Positions 14,709 to 23,324 of a stretch of DNA of 28,183 nt are shown here, piece by piece (position 1 is the first letter of the stretch; each line of letters starts with the position of its first letter). The stretch covers positions 1 through 28,183 of the forward strand of contig CAYRLZ010000065.1 of the NCBI GenBank assembly GCA_964425275.1, read 5' to 3'. Below the pieces are notes generated by a model. The model saw nothing but the letters and a program-made list of their open reading frames with translations, was not told the DNA's origin and searched no databases. Made by a program: the position numbers and the translations under genes. Source of the stretch: CAYRLZ01 sp964425275. GTDB lineage: Bacteria; Hydrothermota; Tepidihabitantia; Tepidihabitantales; JBDRVQ01.

Positions 14709-16429
14709 CGCTTTATCTCTTCCTTAAAGTCAAAGGTGAATTTCCCCTTATGAGTAACCCCCAATTTCAAATTTACCGACCAGTCTTTAATCTTTCCGGC
14801 CCAGCCGAAGATTATTCGCTCAATTCCTTCGGTAATCAATTCATTCTCTTGATAACCTTCGGGCGAAAAGTGGTAGAAGTCTATCCCTTGGTTTAAGACC
14901 GTTTTATAACCTTGAAGGGTAAATTGACTTCTTTGATAAGAAATGATTATCTGGGCACTGAACTTAAAGCCGCGCCTTTCCTTCTGATATTTATCTTCTA
15001 TCCCAATCCCACCGCTAATTTCTGACTTAAATTTATAATTCAATTCTATCCCGCTTCCCCGCTTTTTCTCACCGATATAGCGCCTCTGGTATATTCTAAA
15101 CCGAAGGTTATCTTCTTTACTCTGCCATTCTAACCTTATCCTTTGGGGTAAGGAGTCATAGCCCCAATCGCTCTTCGTGTTATAACTGAAGGTAAATTTT
15201 GCCTGGGGTAAGGAAAAAAAGAGGAGAAAATCATAGAGGAGTTTATCGTCTCCTGGTGAGATATTAGGAAATTTCCCATATAAAGAAAAGAAGTCCCCTT
15301 TGAGATAATAAAGAGCCAAGCGATAACCAAGAGGTCCGAACCACTTACCGTTGGGAAAGGCCTTCATTACTAGTGCCCAACTGCCCGGAAGGGATTTTGC
15401 TATCTCAGCAGTCAATATCTGTCCGGCAAAAGTTTTTTTAAGATTTACTCCGGTGAGAAGAAGATTTTTGCCGAATAAGAATTTTTCGTTATAGTTATTA
15501 AATAGAAAAAAGACCCCAAAACTGAGCTCTTTCTTGTCTGTCTGCCAGCCGCCACCGGCTCCCTTTTCTTTTAGCCGGCCTTTTAATGCCTGGGAGGTTG
15601 AATCCGAATGCTGGCCGGAATAATAAATCTTTTTGACCTGCCCAACACTATCAATTAAGGCGGTAAGCCCCTTAGCCGAAAAGAAGATAAAAGAAGAAGA
15701 GTTCTCTTTCTTAATATTTAAGCCAACTCCCCGCTGATAATTGACTTCCGCGGCAAACCTTAATGGTGCCAAATCGTCCTTTTGCCAACCACTAATTATC
15801 GGCGGTTTATATAAATGGTAATAGGGCGGCGAGGATAAGAGTTCGGGATGAGTGAGCAGAAAATCGCCGATGATGAATCTCTTACCCATTTTTTGATAAT
15901 TGATATTAAAAGAGGTCCAATCAAAAAGTTCCTCCTGGTAATCCCTCTCCGTTAGAAGATAAAATTTCCAATCCTTTTGGGATAGACCGAGGGCAGCCAG
16001 ATTATAACTATCTTTAATCTCGGTTAAATCCCGGATGCCGCTCTTCAACTTAAAATATACCTTTGGGTAAGATTTCTTCTCAACCGTGCTCTCCGGTTCT
16101 TTTGGGCCAGGAGTGGTTAGGGTGAGAAAGGGTGAGATTTCGTCCACTAATTCCTTGGTCATTCCCTTAACAGCCAGCAACTCTTCTAATTGCTTAAAGC
16201 CGCCTTTTTCCTCGCGCCATTTTATAATATGAGATGCCTTCTCTTCATCCAATCCCGGTAATCTTAATAAATCGGCGATGCCTGCCTGATTTATATCCAG
16301 TGGGTGTAAACGCATCTCTTCTAAGAGGCTCTCACCAAAGTTGTCGTCAATCAGTAATTCTTCTTTATATATATCTTCCAAGCCATCAATATTAAATGAA
16401 AGATTAAAGAGTAATAATAGGTATATCAA
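14705..16429 (-). CDS. Exported helix-hairpin-helix protein with barrel-like C-terminal region
   Basis: The reading starts at TTG 16429 (574 residues). After a hydrophobic N-terminus (IYLLLLFNLSFN), residues about 41-100 form two helix-hairpin-helix units of the ComEA type: LDINQAGIADLLRLPGLDEE and FKQLEELLAVKGMTKELVDE. The remaining 450 residues alternate aromatic and charged residues in beta-strand-like segments typical of an outer-membrane barrel. The likely place is the outer membrane with the HhH part in the periplasm. The frame is open upstream of the TTG for ten codons (AKIAKISSY before the hydrophobic run), which reads like a signal-peptide n-region but has no standard start codon. 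HhH domains often bind DNA without sequence specificity; whether this one does is unknown. Confidence 0.75.
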   Translation of the reverse strand: MIYLLLLFNLSFNIDGLEDIYKEELLIDDNFGESLLEEMRLHPLDINQAGIADLLRLPGLDEEKASHIIKWREEKGGFKQLEELLAVKGMTKELVDEISPFLTLTTPGPKEPESTVEKKSYPKVYFKLKSGIRDLTEIKDSYNLAALGLSQKDWKFYLLTERDYQEELFDWTSFNINYQKMGKRFIIGDFLLTHPELLSSPPYYHLYKPPIISGWQKDDLAPLRFAAEVNYQRGVGLNIKKENSSSFIFFSAKGLTALIDSVGQVKKIYYSGQHSDSTSQALKGRLKEKGAGGGWQTDKKELSFGVFFLFNNYNEKFLFGKNLLLTGVNLKKTFAGQILTAEIAKSLPGSWALVMKAFPNGKWFGPLGYRLALYYLKGDFFSLYGKFPNISPGDDKLLYDFLLFFSLPQAKFTFSYNTKSDWGYDSLPQRIRLEWQSKEDNLRFRIYQRRYIGEKKRGSGIELNYKFKSEISGGIGIEDKYQKERRGFKFSAQIIISYQRSQFTLQGYKTVLNQGIDFYHFSPEGYQENELITEGIERIIFGWAGKIKDWSVNLKLGVTHKGKFTFDFKEEIKR

Positions 16430-16459
16430 ATAAGAAGATATTTTCGCGATTTTTGCTAT

Positions 16460-17221
16460 TTAGAGTCTTATCCCAAGATTTATTATGTGGCTCTCTTTTA
16501 AGCGGGGATGTATTTTGAGGCTATAGGCCATCTCAACTTTGCTAAGGGTAAATCCAAATCCACCAGTAAAAAGAAGGGGCATTGTCTGAAGGCCGGTTCC
16601 CAGATAGAAATTTCCCTCCGAAAGTTTCAACCCCAATCGCATCCTTTCCTCTTTTTCTCGCTCGTAATCAAAATAAAAATCCGCCCATCTTAGAAAATGG
16701 CTCTTAACCCCAAGAAGAATTGTTAGGGGCATCTCTTCGCCATAACCAGTCTGGGGTTGATTAAGATTGAGCAGAACCAGGGAAAATAGAAACTCCTCTC
16801 GCTTAAAGGAAAGGGAAGGGGTTAAAGAGAAGAAGAAGTCTTTTTCGTATCCCGAGATAGAAAAATAATAGAGGGAGAGAAGTGTGCCAAAAGAAAATGA
16901 AGTCAAAAGAGAAAAACCCTTGCCCAAGGAGAAAATATATTCTCCGTAGCCCGGACGGTAAAGGGAAGAGAGAGATAGACCTAATCTTAGTCTTTTTAAT
17001 GTCCCGGCACCTTTAAGATACCTCAACTCCCCAAGACCATAAGGATTGGTGTAGGTGAAATTTATCCCACTCCCTTCTTGATAAAGGATTAGAGAAGGAT
17101 TAAGCGCCGCGCAAACCGGACAAATCGGAAGCGCGGCCCTAGCCTGCACTAGAGAAGATAGACCACCAACCTCCTGGAATTCAAAGAGAGAAAAGAGGAT
17201 TGAGATATAATAAAATGTCAT
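16460..17221 (-). CDS. Putative outer-membrane barrel protein
   Basis: This 253-residue protein is not one I can name. The start (MTFYYISILFSLFEF) is hydrophobic and could be a signal peptide. SSLVQARAALPICPVCAALNPSLI recalls, in degraded form, the opening of PorV/PorQ-like barrels. Later segments alternate hydrophobic and polar residues with frequent Gly and Tyr and end in a beta-strand-like IINLGIRL, as expected for barrel insertion. It sits 18 bp after dciA and 30 bp before the HhH/barrel gene, so it is probably in the same operon and may act with that protein. Confidence 0.65.
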   Translation of the reverse strand: MTFYYISILFSLFEFQEVGGLSSLVQARAALPICPVCAALNPSLILYQEGSGINFTYTNPYGLGELRYLKGAGTLKRLRLGLSLSSLYRPGYGEYIFSLGKGFSLLTSFSFGTLLSLYYFSISGYEKDFFFSLTPSLSFKREEFLFSLVLLNLNQPQTGYGEEMPLTILLGVKSHFLRWADFYFDYEREKEERMRLGLKLSEGNFYLGTGLQTMPLLFTGGFGFTLSKVEMAYSLKIHPRLKESHIINLGIRL

Positions 17222-17239
17222 TTAGAAAAGAGACGACTT

Positions 17240-17548
17240 TTACCGAAGCCCGATGAATTTTATATCTTTTATCACTTTCTGGCCAATAACCTGATTTGCC
17301 TTATTGACGATTTCTTGTTTCATCAGGATAAGTTGGGCGCGCCAGGTTGGATTGGGGCAGGAGACATAGAGTATACCTTCTTTCACCTCGGTTGCCCGGG
17401 CGTATTTGCTAATCTTTTCCCCAACAATCTCCTTCCACCGCAATACCGCCTGCCAGGCAATTAAATTCTCCGAAAGTCCTAAATCCTTTATTACCTGGCT
17501 TATTACATCTTTGAGCGAAGAGAAGTCTTTAATTGATTTTTGCCGCAA
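17240..17548 (-). CDS. dciA: DciA-like protein (DUF721), predicted replicative helicase loader
   Basis: This 102-residue protein has the DUF721/DciA signature: a helical start, then AWQAVLRWKEIVGEKISKYARA, an EGILYVSCPNPTWRAQL segment and a helix ending NQVIGQKVIKDIKF. DciA is the ancestral loader of the replicative helicase DnaB in bacteria lacking DnaC/DnaI-type loaders. Its place 5 bp behind rpoD and one gene after the primase gene fits a replication role. The family assignment is by motif pattern. Confidence 0.85.
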   Translation of the reverse strand: MRQKSIKDFSSLKDVISQVIKDLGLSENLIAWQAVLRWKEIVGEKISKYARATEVKEGILYVSCPNPTWRAQLILMKQEIVNKANQVIGQKVIKDIKFIGLR

Positions 17549-17553
17549 AGTGC

Positions 17554-19107
17554 TTAGCCAATCAGCAATTCTTTCAGGACGGTGAATTTTTTCAAGAGTT
17601 TCGGTTGGGCGAGTCGGCGCAGTGCCTTTGCCTCAATCTGCCGCACCCGTTCTCGGGTAATGCTAAATATCTGTCCCACTTCTTCTAAGGTGCGCGGAAT
17701 CCCGTCACCCAGACCAAATCGGAGTCGCAATACCTTTTCCTCTCGTTTGGTCAGATAGCGAAAGGCCTCTTCTAATTTCTCTTGCAGTAAAAGGAGACCC
17801 GTGTGATGATAGGGCGAGATACTCTTTTCATCGGAAAGGAAATCACCGACGAAAGAGGATTCTTCGTCATCCACCGGTTTATCCAGTGAGATACTAATTT
17901 GACTTACCCTTAAAAGGGATTCCAATTTTTCCGCGGGTAGCCCCATCCTTTGGGCCAGTTCCGGTATCGTCGGTTCTCGGCCATAGGTCTGGATAAACTT
18001 GCGCTGGGTGCGGGTCATCTTATTCATTATATCAATAATATGGGCCGGTATCCGGACGGTCCGGGAGTGGTCAGCGATTGCCCGAGTTATCGCCTGTTTT
18101 ATCCACCAGGTAGCATAAGTCGAGAACTTAAACCCCTTCCGGTAGTTAAACTTTTCTACCGATTTTATCAAACCGAGATTCCCCTCTTCTAAGAGGTCAG
18201 CAAACTCTAATCCGCGATTGGTATATCTCTTGGCAATGGCAATCACCAGGCGGACATTTCCTCTAATCATCCTATCCCGGCTGTCAAGAATCTTTCTTTC
18301 GCACTCTTCAATCTTTGCCCAATTGGCGAGCATTACATCCACTTCCATTTCATAGCGGTCCTCAAATTCTTTTAAGGCCTTTCTCACCTCAGGTAATTTT
18401 GCTGAATTCTTTTTGGTCAATTCTCTTTTTATTGCCTGTCCTTCTTCTAAGGCGGCGCGGTAGCGTTGGATATATTTATTGATTAGGCTGTGTTGTAAGG
18501 AGAGCGACTGAATCCTTTTGATAATTCGTTTCTTTAAATTCTCAATCCGCCGTTGGGTGAACTTCGTCTTTCGTTTTTTTAATTCTTGCCACTCGGCAAA
18601 AAGTTTCTTCATCCGTCGGAGACGGCGGATGAATTTTTGTTTTTCTATCCACATCTCTCGCTTATCCACCAAGCACTTAAATTCAATCCGGGCTATCTGG
18701 TCAAGAGTTCCGGTTCCATCTTCCAAGGGTTGGCAGTCGGCAAAGAGTTCTTCCAGTAACGGGGGCAAGAGAAAGAGATGGGCGACAATCTCCCGATAGC
18801 CTTCTTCCATATTTCGGGCATACTCAACCTCTTGCTCTCGGGTAAGGAGGGAGAGGTCGGAGAGGTCACGAAAATAGAGCCGGATTGGGTCTTCGGCACG
18901 GCGCAGGGAAATTTTGGGTAGCGCCTTCTTTAGTCGCCCCCGCTCCTCGCCAACCTCAATCCCCCGGCGATTCAATTCCTTTATTATCTCTTCAATCTCT
19001 GAGGCTTGAATATCACTCGCCAGAAAACTCTCCATCTCTTTGTAGGATATCTTTTTATGCGGGATACTTTTTAAGATTTTATTTACTGTCTCTTTTACTC
19101 TTTCCAT
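17554..19107 (-). CDS. rpoD: Primary RNA polymerase sigma factor RpoD (sigma-70)
   Basis: This 517-residue primary sigma factor has a short region 1.1-like N-terminus (1-55), region 1.2 with DPIRLYFRDLSDLSLLTREQE, and a basic, coiled-coil-like non-conserved region of about 150 residues. Region 2 carries RLVIAIAKRYTNRGLEFADLLEEGNLG-type sequence and FKFSTYATWWIKQAI. Region 3 starts RTVRIPAHIIDIMNKM, and region 4.2 holds ITRERVRQIEAKALRRL. Strong TTGACN/TANNNT promoters in this window agree with a normal region 2.4/4.2. The start overlaps the dnaG stop by one base (TAATG). Confidence 0.97.
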   Translation of the reverse strand: MERVKETVNKILKSIPHKKISYKEMESFLASDIQASEIEEIIKELNRRGIEVGEERGRLKKALPKISLRRAEDPIRLYFRDLSDLSLLTREQEVEYARNMEEGYREIVAHLFLLPPLLEELFADCQPLEDGTGTLDQIARIEFKCLVDKREMWIEKQKFIRRLRRMKKLFAEWQELKKRKTKFTQRRIENLKKRIIKRIQSLSLQHSLINKYIQRYRAALEEGQAIKRELTKKNSAKLPEVRKALKEFEDRYEMEVDVMLANWAKIEECERKILDSRDRMIRGNVRLVIAIAKRYTNRGLEFADLLEEGNLGLIKSVEKFNYRKGFKFSTYATWWIKQAITRAIADHSRTVRIPAHIIDIMNKMTRTQRKFIQTYGREPTIPELAQRMGLPAEKLESLLRVSQISISLDKPVDDEESSFVGDFLSDEKSISPYHHTGLLLLQEKLEEAFRYLTKREEKVLRLRFGLGDGIPRTLEEVGQIFSITRERVRQIEAKALRRLAQPKLLKKFTVLKELLIG

Positions 19108-20747
19108 TAATCACTACCTCCTTTTTTGATACTCAGGTCTTTCTTGACCTCAAAAAACTCCTTTAATTTATCCCAATCTTTTTCGGCCGGCTTTTTCAAG
19201 AAGTCGGCCAATACCCTTTTCAGTAAATCCTGAAACTCCTCCCGGCTCGGCAATTTCTCTTCCCGAAAACTAAGGGCGGCGACCAGATTTCTATCCTTTT
19301 CATCTTCTAAACAGTCACACAACTCGGAAACGGTAAAATCCTTCTCCGATAAATCGTATAACTGAGTTAAAATCTTATGATAGTCAGGAGGGAAGGCAGC
19401 AATCGGCAGGGTCGTCTGGCAAAGTCGGGCATATTCCGGAGAGATGATGATGTAAGAGAGGAGTTTCCTTTCCTTTGTTCCTAATGATATCTTCCGTTCC
19501 TCTCCCTTTGTCTTTTGTCTTTCCTTCATATAAAAAATCTCCGGCCGCACGCCCAGAACCTCCGCGGCCTTTTTGATTGATATTTCCCTTAAAACCGGAT
19601 CAGCGATTTCCTGAATTATCCCCTGGAGATTTTGGATTACCTCGCGTCGCCCAGTAATTGATGAGAGGTCTTTATCCTGAATAGTGAAGTCAATGAAATC
19701 TTTTGCCGCGCTTAAAAGATTTAAGAAAGACATCTTTCCCTTTTCCCGGATGAATTTATCCGGGTCATCGCCATCGGGCAGGGTGATAATTAAGGGATTT
19801 AATCCAGCTTTTAAGGCAATGGGGATTGCCTTTTTTGTCGCCTCCCTCCCTTGGAGGTCGCCATCAAAGGTAATGTATAAATCCTGGTTATACCTTTTGA
19901 TTAAAAGCGCCTGAGCAACGGTGAAGGCGGTTCCCAAAGGGGCGAGGCAATTATTTATTCCGGCGGAGGCTAAAGAGAGGAGGTCAAAATAACCTTCAAC
20001 TAAAATTGGCTTGTTTTCTCTTAACTCTCTCTTCGCTTGATAAAAGCCGTAAAGGTTTTCACCCTTCTTGAAGACCGCGCTTTCCGGTGAGTTTAAGTAT
20101 TTTGGCTCCACCCCTTCTTCTAAGGTTCTTCCGCCAAAGCCGATAATCTTGCCGCCCGGGGAAAAGATGGGAAACATTAACCTCTGGAAAAAGAAATCTT
20201 CCTCAACGCCATCCCTTTCTATACATAGTCCAGCTTTAATTAGAATCTCCTTAGAGAAGCCTTTCTTTTTTGCCTCCTTAAATAAGAGGCGATTACCCGG
20301 ACTATAACCCAGGCGAAATCTTTTCTGGGTCTCTGGGGTAATACCGCGTGCCTTTAAGTATTGCAAGGGTTTAGGATAATAATAGAGATAGGAAGTGAAG
20401 AGTTCCGCGGCAAATTCTAATGCCTCATAAATCCCTCCCCTTTCTTTACTCTCCCTCTCCTCTTCCAATTTAATCCCGGTTCTTTCGGCTAAGATCTTTA
20501 CCGCCTCCGGGAAGGTTATCTTTTCGTATTTAATGAGAAACGAGAGAGCCGTTCCACCTTCCCCGCAGCCAAAGCAGTGAAAAATTTGCCGCTCCGGATC
20601 AACATAGAAAGAAGGATTCTTCTCCAGATGAAAGGGACAGAGTCCGCGGTAGCGTCTCCCCTGTTTTTTGATTGGCACATATTCGCTAATCAGTTCCACA
20701 ATGTCTATCCCTTCTTTCACCTTTTCGATAATTTCCTTCTTAATCAT
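19107..20747 (-). CDS. dnaG: DNA primase DnaG
   Basis: This 546-residue primase makes RNA primers for replication. The CHC2 zinc finger uses C37, H40, C58 and C61 (CPFH and CFGC). The TOPRIM catalytic centre shows E251 in VEGYFDLL, then FDGD with D295 and D297, and GDDPDKFIRE further on. The C-terminal 150 residues would bind the helicase but are weakly conserved. The position between rpsU (with mutS2 inserted) and rpoD is the macromolecular-synthesis operon order. It starts 12 bp after the mutS2 stop. Confidence 0.97.
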   Translation of the reverse strand: MIKKEIIEKVKEGIDIVELISEYVPIKKQGRRYRGLCPFHLEKNPSFYVDPERQIFHCFGCGEGGTALSFLIKYEKITFPEAVKILAERTGIKLEEERESKERGGIYEALEFAAELFTSYLYYYPKPLQYLKARGITPETQKRFRLGYSPGNRLLFKEAKKKGFSKEILIKAGLCIERDGVEEDFFFQRLMFPIFSPGGKIIGFGGRTLEEGVEPKYLNSPESAVFKKGENLYGFYQAKRELRENKPILVEGYFDLLSLASAGINNCLAPLGTAFTVAQALLIKRYNQDLYITFDGDLQGREATKKAIPIALKAGLNPLIITLPDGDDPDKFIREKGKMSFLNLLSAAKDFIDFTIQDKDLSSITGRREVIQNLQGIIQEIADPVLREISIKKAAEVLGVRPEIFYMKERQKTKGEERKISLGTKERKLLSYIIISPEYARLCQTTLPIAAFPPDYHKILTQLYDLSEKDFTVSELCDCLEDEKDRNLVAALSFREEKLPSREEFQDLLKRVLADFLKKPAEKDWDKLKEFFEVKKDLSIKKGGSD

Positions 20748-20759
20748 AATTTAACTTTC

Positions 20760-23066
20760 TTATCTTAACTTCACAATTGTTACACCGGAACCACCTTCTT
20801 CTCTTCTCCCTTCCCGGAATTCGGCAACTCGTTGGTCTTCTTTCAAAAGCTCCCAGATTGCCTGCCGTAAAACCCATTCGCCCTTTCCGTGTCGGATGGT
20901 TAATTCCTTTACCCCATAAAAGCCAGCGTCTTCTAAAAACCTCTCTACCTTTTCCAAGGCAAAGACCTTTTCCTCTCCCCGAATATTTAAGCAGGGGTCA
21001 AAGTTGATAATCTCTTCCCGATGGTCGTCGCTTTCTTCTGGCACTACCTCTTCAATCTCTAACTCGGCGATTGGTAGTATGACCTTGACTTTTCCGATAA
21101 GGAGTTTTGCTTCTCCTTTATCTATTTCTATTACCTGTCCGGATTTTTGGAAGCGCGGAATATAGACCCGTGTCCCCACTTTTATCTCACCCTTATGAGT
21201 TACCAACCGTTCTCGCTCACTTTTTATATCTCTCTTTAAGTCTTCAATCAGTTCTTTACCGGCCGCCACCGCCTCTTTTGTCGCCATCATCTCTTTAATC
21301 TTTAAGATAACCCGCTCTATCTTCTCCCGATTTTCGGAAAGAAACCGCTCTTTCTCTTTAAGGATTTCCCGTCGTAGGCTCTTTTCCTTTTTGGTCAATT
21401 CTTGGATTCTCTGGGAAAGAAGAGAGGTGAGTTCTGTTATCTCCTTATCCTTTTCTGTTAGGTGGCGGTTTAACTCTTCATAGGTCTGGATTTCCTTTTC
21501 TAACTTTTTAATCTTCTCTTGTAAGGAGAGGAAATCTTCCCCTAAGAAACGGCGGGCGCGGTCAATTATCTCTTTGGGAAAAGAGATGAGCGAGGCAATC
21601 TCTAAGGCGCTTGATTCTCCGGGCAGGCCTAAAATTAACCGATAGGTGGGTCTCTCCTTAAATTCCATACCACCTAATAAAATATCCGGTGCGGTTATAT
21701 GACTCTTCACATTAGTGAGGTGGGTCGTGATTATGACTATCCCCGCTTTCTGGCGCAATGTCTCAATCAGGGCCAGGGCTAAGGCCGAGCCTTCTTCGGG
21801 CGAAGTGGCACTACCAATCTCATCTAAAAGAAAAAGCGAACAGCCAACATTTTCTTTTAGCATCTCTTTGATATTTAAAAGGTGGGAGGTGAATGCTGAG
21901 GTCGCCTCTTCTAAACTTTCTTTCTCGCCGATATCGGTGAAGATATTTTGGAAGAAGGGGATGGTTAACCGCTGGGCCGGGGGAAATATCCCACATTGGG
22001 CAAGAAGGGCCATTAAGCCAACCGTCTTTAAGAGGCAGGTCTTACCCCCAGCATTCGGTCCGGAGACAATTAGGATTTTCTTATCCGCCATTACTAAATT
22101 TAGAGGCACTACCTCTGGTCTAAAAGGAGATTCGCCTTGGGCGGTTTTTTCCTTTAATAAGAGCAGGGGATGTCGGGCGCCTTTGATTTCAAGATAAGGT
22201 GCGGCACCTTCGGTAATGAAGGTTGGTTTAACCCCTTCAAAATATCTGCCGAAATCCCGTTTCGCCAATAATAAATCAATCTCACCGACTAAATCAGCGA
22301 GGGCGAGGAGGGATTCTTTTCTCTTATAGATTTCTTCGGAGAGTTCCCGCAGTATCTTTCGTTTTTCTTCTTCATATCTCTTTTCCGCCCGGACCAGTTG
22401 ATTGCCCATCTCAACAATTGAGAGCGGTTCAATAAAGAGGGTATGACCGGTTTCCGATAGGTCGTGGACAATTCCGTCAATCCTTCCTTTCTGGGAGGCC
22501 TTTAATGGCAGGCAATATCTTCCGCCCCGGAGAGTAATCTCACCTTCCCGGAAAAGTGGTGAGTTCTTTTTTCTAATCGTCTCCAACTTGCTAATAATCA
22601 GCGCGCGCTGGCGGCGGATTTCTTCTCCCAGTTTTTGAAAGATGGGGAATGCCTTTTCTCGGATTGCTCCCTGTTCATCAAGTGTCTCTTTAATTTTCCT
22701 TGCTAATTGAGAGAGGTCATCGGGGTTTAATCTCAGCCTTGCCGTTGGGGAGATGATTGCCGGCGGCAATTTTTTTAACTCCTTAACCATTAAAAGAAAT
22801 GGTTGGATGTCTAATATCAACAAAGGTGATAGAACCTCGCCTTCTTTCAACGACGATAACTCCTCTCTTATATCTTTAATCCCTTGTCCAGAGAAAGAGA
22901 AGTCAGCAATCTGCTCCAGGCGGCGAAATTCCCTTTCGGCTTCTTTTTGGGTATTGAAGGGTAATAAGTTTCGGGCCTTTTCTTTCCCGATTGGGGTTTG
23001 GGTAAAAGAGGCAAGGATTTCTCGAATTCTTGGAAAGTCAAGACTCAAAAGGTCGCGTTCGCGCAT
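20760..23066 (-). CDS. mutS2: Endonuclease MutS2
   Basis: This 768-residue MutS2 family ATPase acts on branched DNA and, in Firmicutes, on collided ribosomes. Walker A is GPNAGGKT (336-343), Walker B is LFLLDEIGSATSPEEG, and a long coiled coil covers about 500-630. A KOW-like segment follows (VGTRVYIPRFQKSGQV), and a C-terminal Smr domain spans about 690-768. The N-terminal mismatch-recognition domain of MutS is absent, as expected. In the Smr domain the usual LDLR motif reads LNIR (N694) and the HGKG motif is followed by EW rather than TG (H726), so nuclease activity may be altered. It lies between rpsU and dnaG, an unusual site in that operon. The ATG has no clear ribosome-binding site. Confidence 0.95.
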   Translation of the reverse strand: MRERDLLSLDFPRIREILASFTQTPIGKEKARNLLPFNTQKEAEREFRRLEQIADFSFSGQGIKDIREELSSLKEGEVLSPLLILDIQPFLLMVKELKKLPPAIISPTARLRLNPDDLSQLARKIKETLDEQGAIREKAFPIFQKLGEEIRRQRALIISKLETIRKKNSPLFREGEITLRGGRYCLPLKASQKGRIDGIVHDLSETGHTLFIEPLSIVEMGNQLVRAEKRYEEEKRKILRELSEEIYKRKESLLALADLVGEIDLLLAKRDFGRYFEGVKPTFITEGAAPYLEIKGARHPLLLLKEKTAQGESPFRPEVVPLNLVMADKKILIVSGPNAGGKTCLLKTVGLMALLAQCGIFPPAQRLTIPFFQNIFTDIGEKESLEEATSAFTSHLLNIKEMLKENVGCSLFLLDEIGSATSPEEGSALALALIETLRQKAGIVIITTHLTNVKSHITAPDILLGGMEFKERPTYRLILGLPGESSALEIASLISFPKEIIDRARRFLGEDFLSLQEKIKKLEKEIQTYEELNRHLTEKDKEITELTSLLSQRIQELTKKEKSLRREILKEKERFLSENREKIERVILKIKEMMATKEAVAAGKELIEDLKRDIKSERERLVTHKGEIKVGTRVYIPRFQKSGQVIEIDKGEAKLLIGKVKVILPIAELEIEEVVPEESDDHREEIINFDPCLNIRGEEKVFALEKVERFLEDAGFYGVKELTIRHGKGEWVLRQAIWELLKEDQRVAEFREGRREEGGSGVTIVKLR

Positions 23067-23101
23067 TAAAAGGAAATAGCGGATGAATTTTTAGTTATCT
23101 T

Positions 23102-23299
23102 TTATACCCTTTCTTCTCGTAATCTTCGGAATAATTTTCTTCTCCTTTCCGATTGGATTCGTCTTCGCTTTTCTGACGGTTTTTCATAGAACTCTTTTCT
23201 CTTAATATCCTTAATGATTCCAGCCCGCTCTACGACGCGGCGGAATCTTCGGATAAAACTATCAAATGGTTCGCCGGGTTTAACTTGGATCTTATTCAA
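23102..23299 (-). CDS. rpsU: 30S ribosomal protein bS21
   Basis: This is a short, very basic protein with the bS21 pattern (KIQVKPGEPFDSFIRRFRR, then a Lys/Arg-rich tail). The start is set at TTG 23299 (65 residues): AGGAGG lies eight bases upstream and family similarity begins right there. A GTG at 23308 is in frame but runs into the AGGAGG sequence. bS21 acts in start-site selection on the 30S subunit. It heads the rpsU-dnaG-rpoD part of the train, with mutS2 next. Confidence 0.93.
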   Translation of the reverse strand: MNKIQVKPGEPFDSFIRRFRRVVERAGIIKDIKRKEFYEKPSEKRRRIQSERRRKLFRRLREERV

Positions 23300-23324
23300 G
23301 TTTTTCACCTCCTCATATTTTTAT

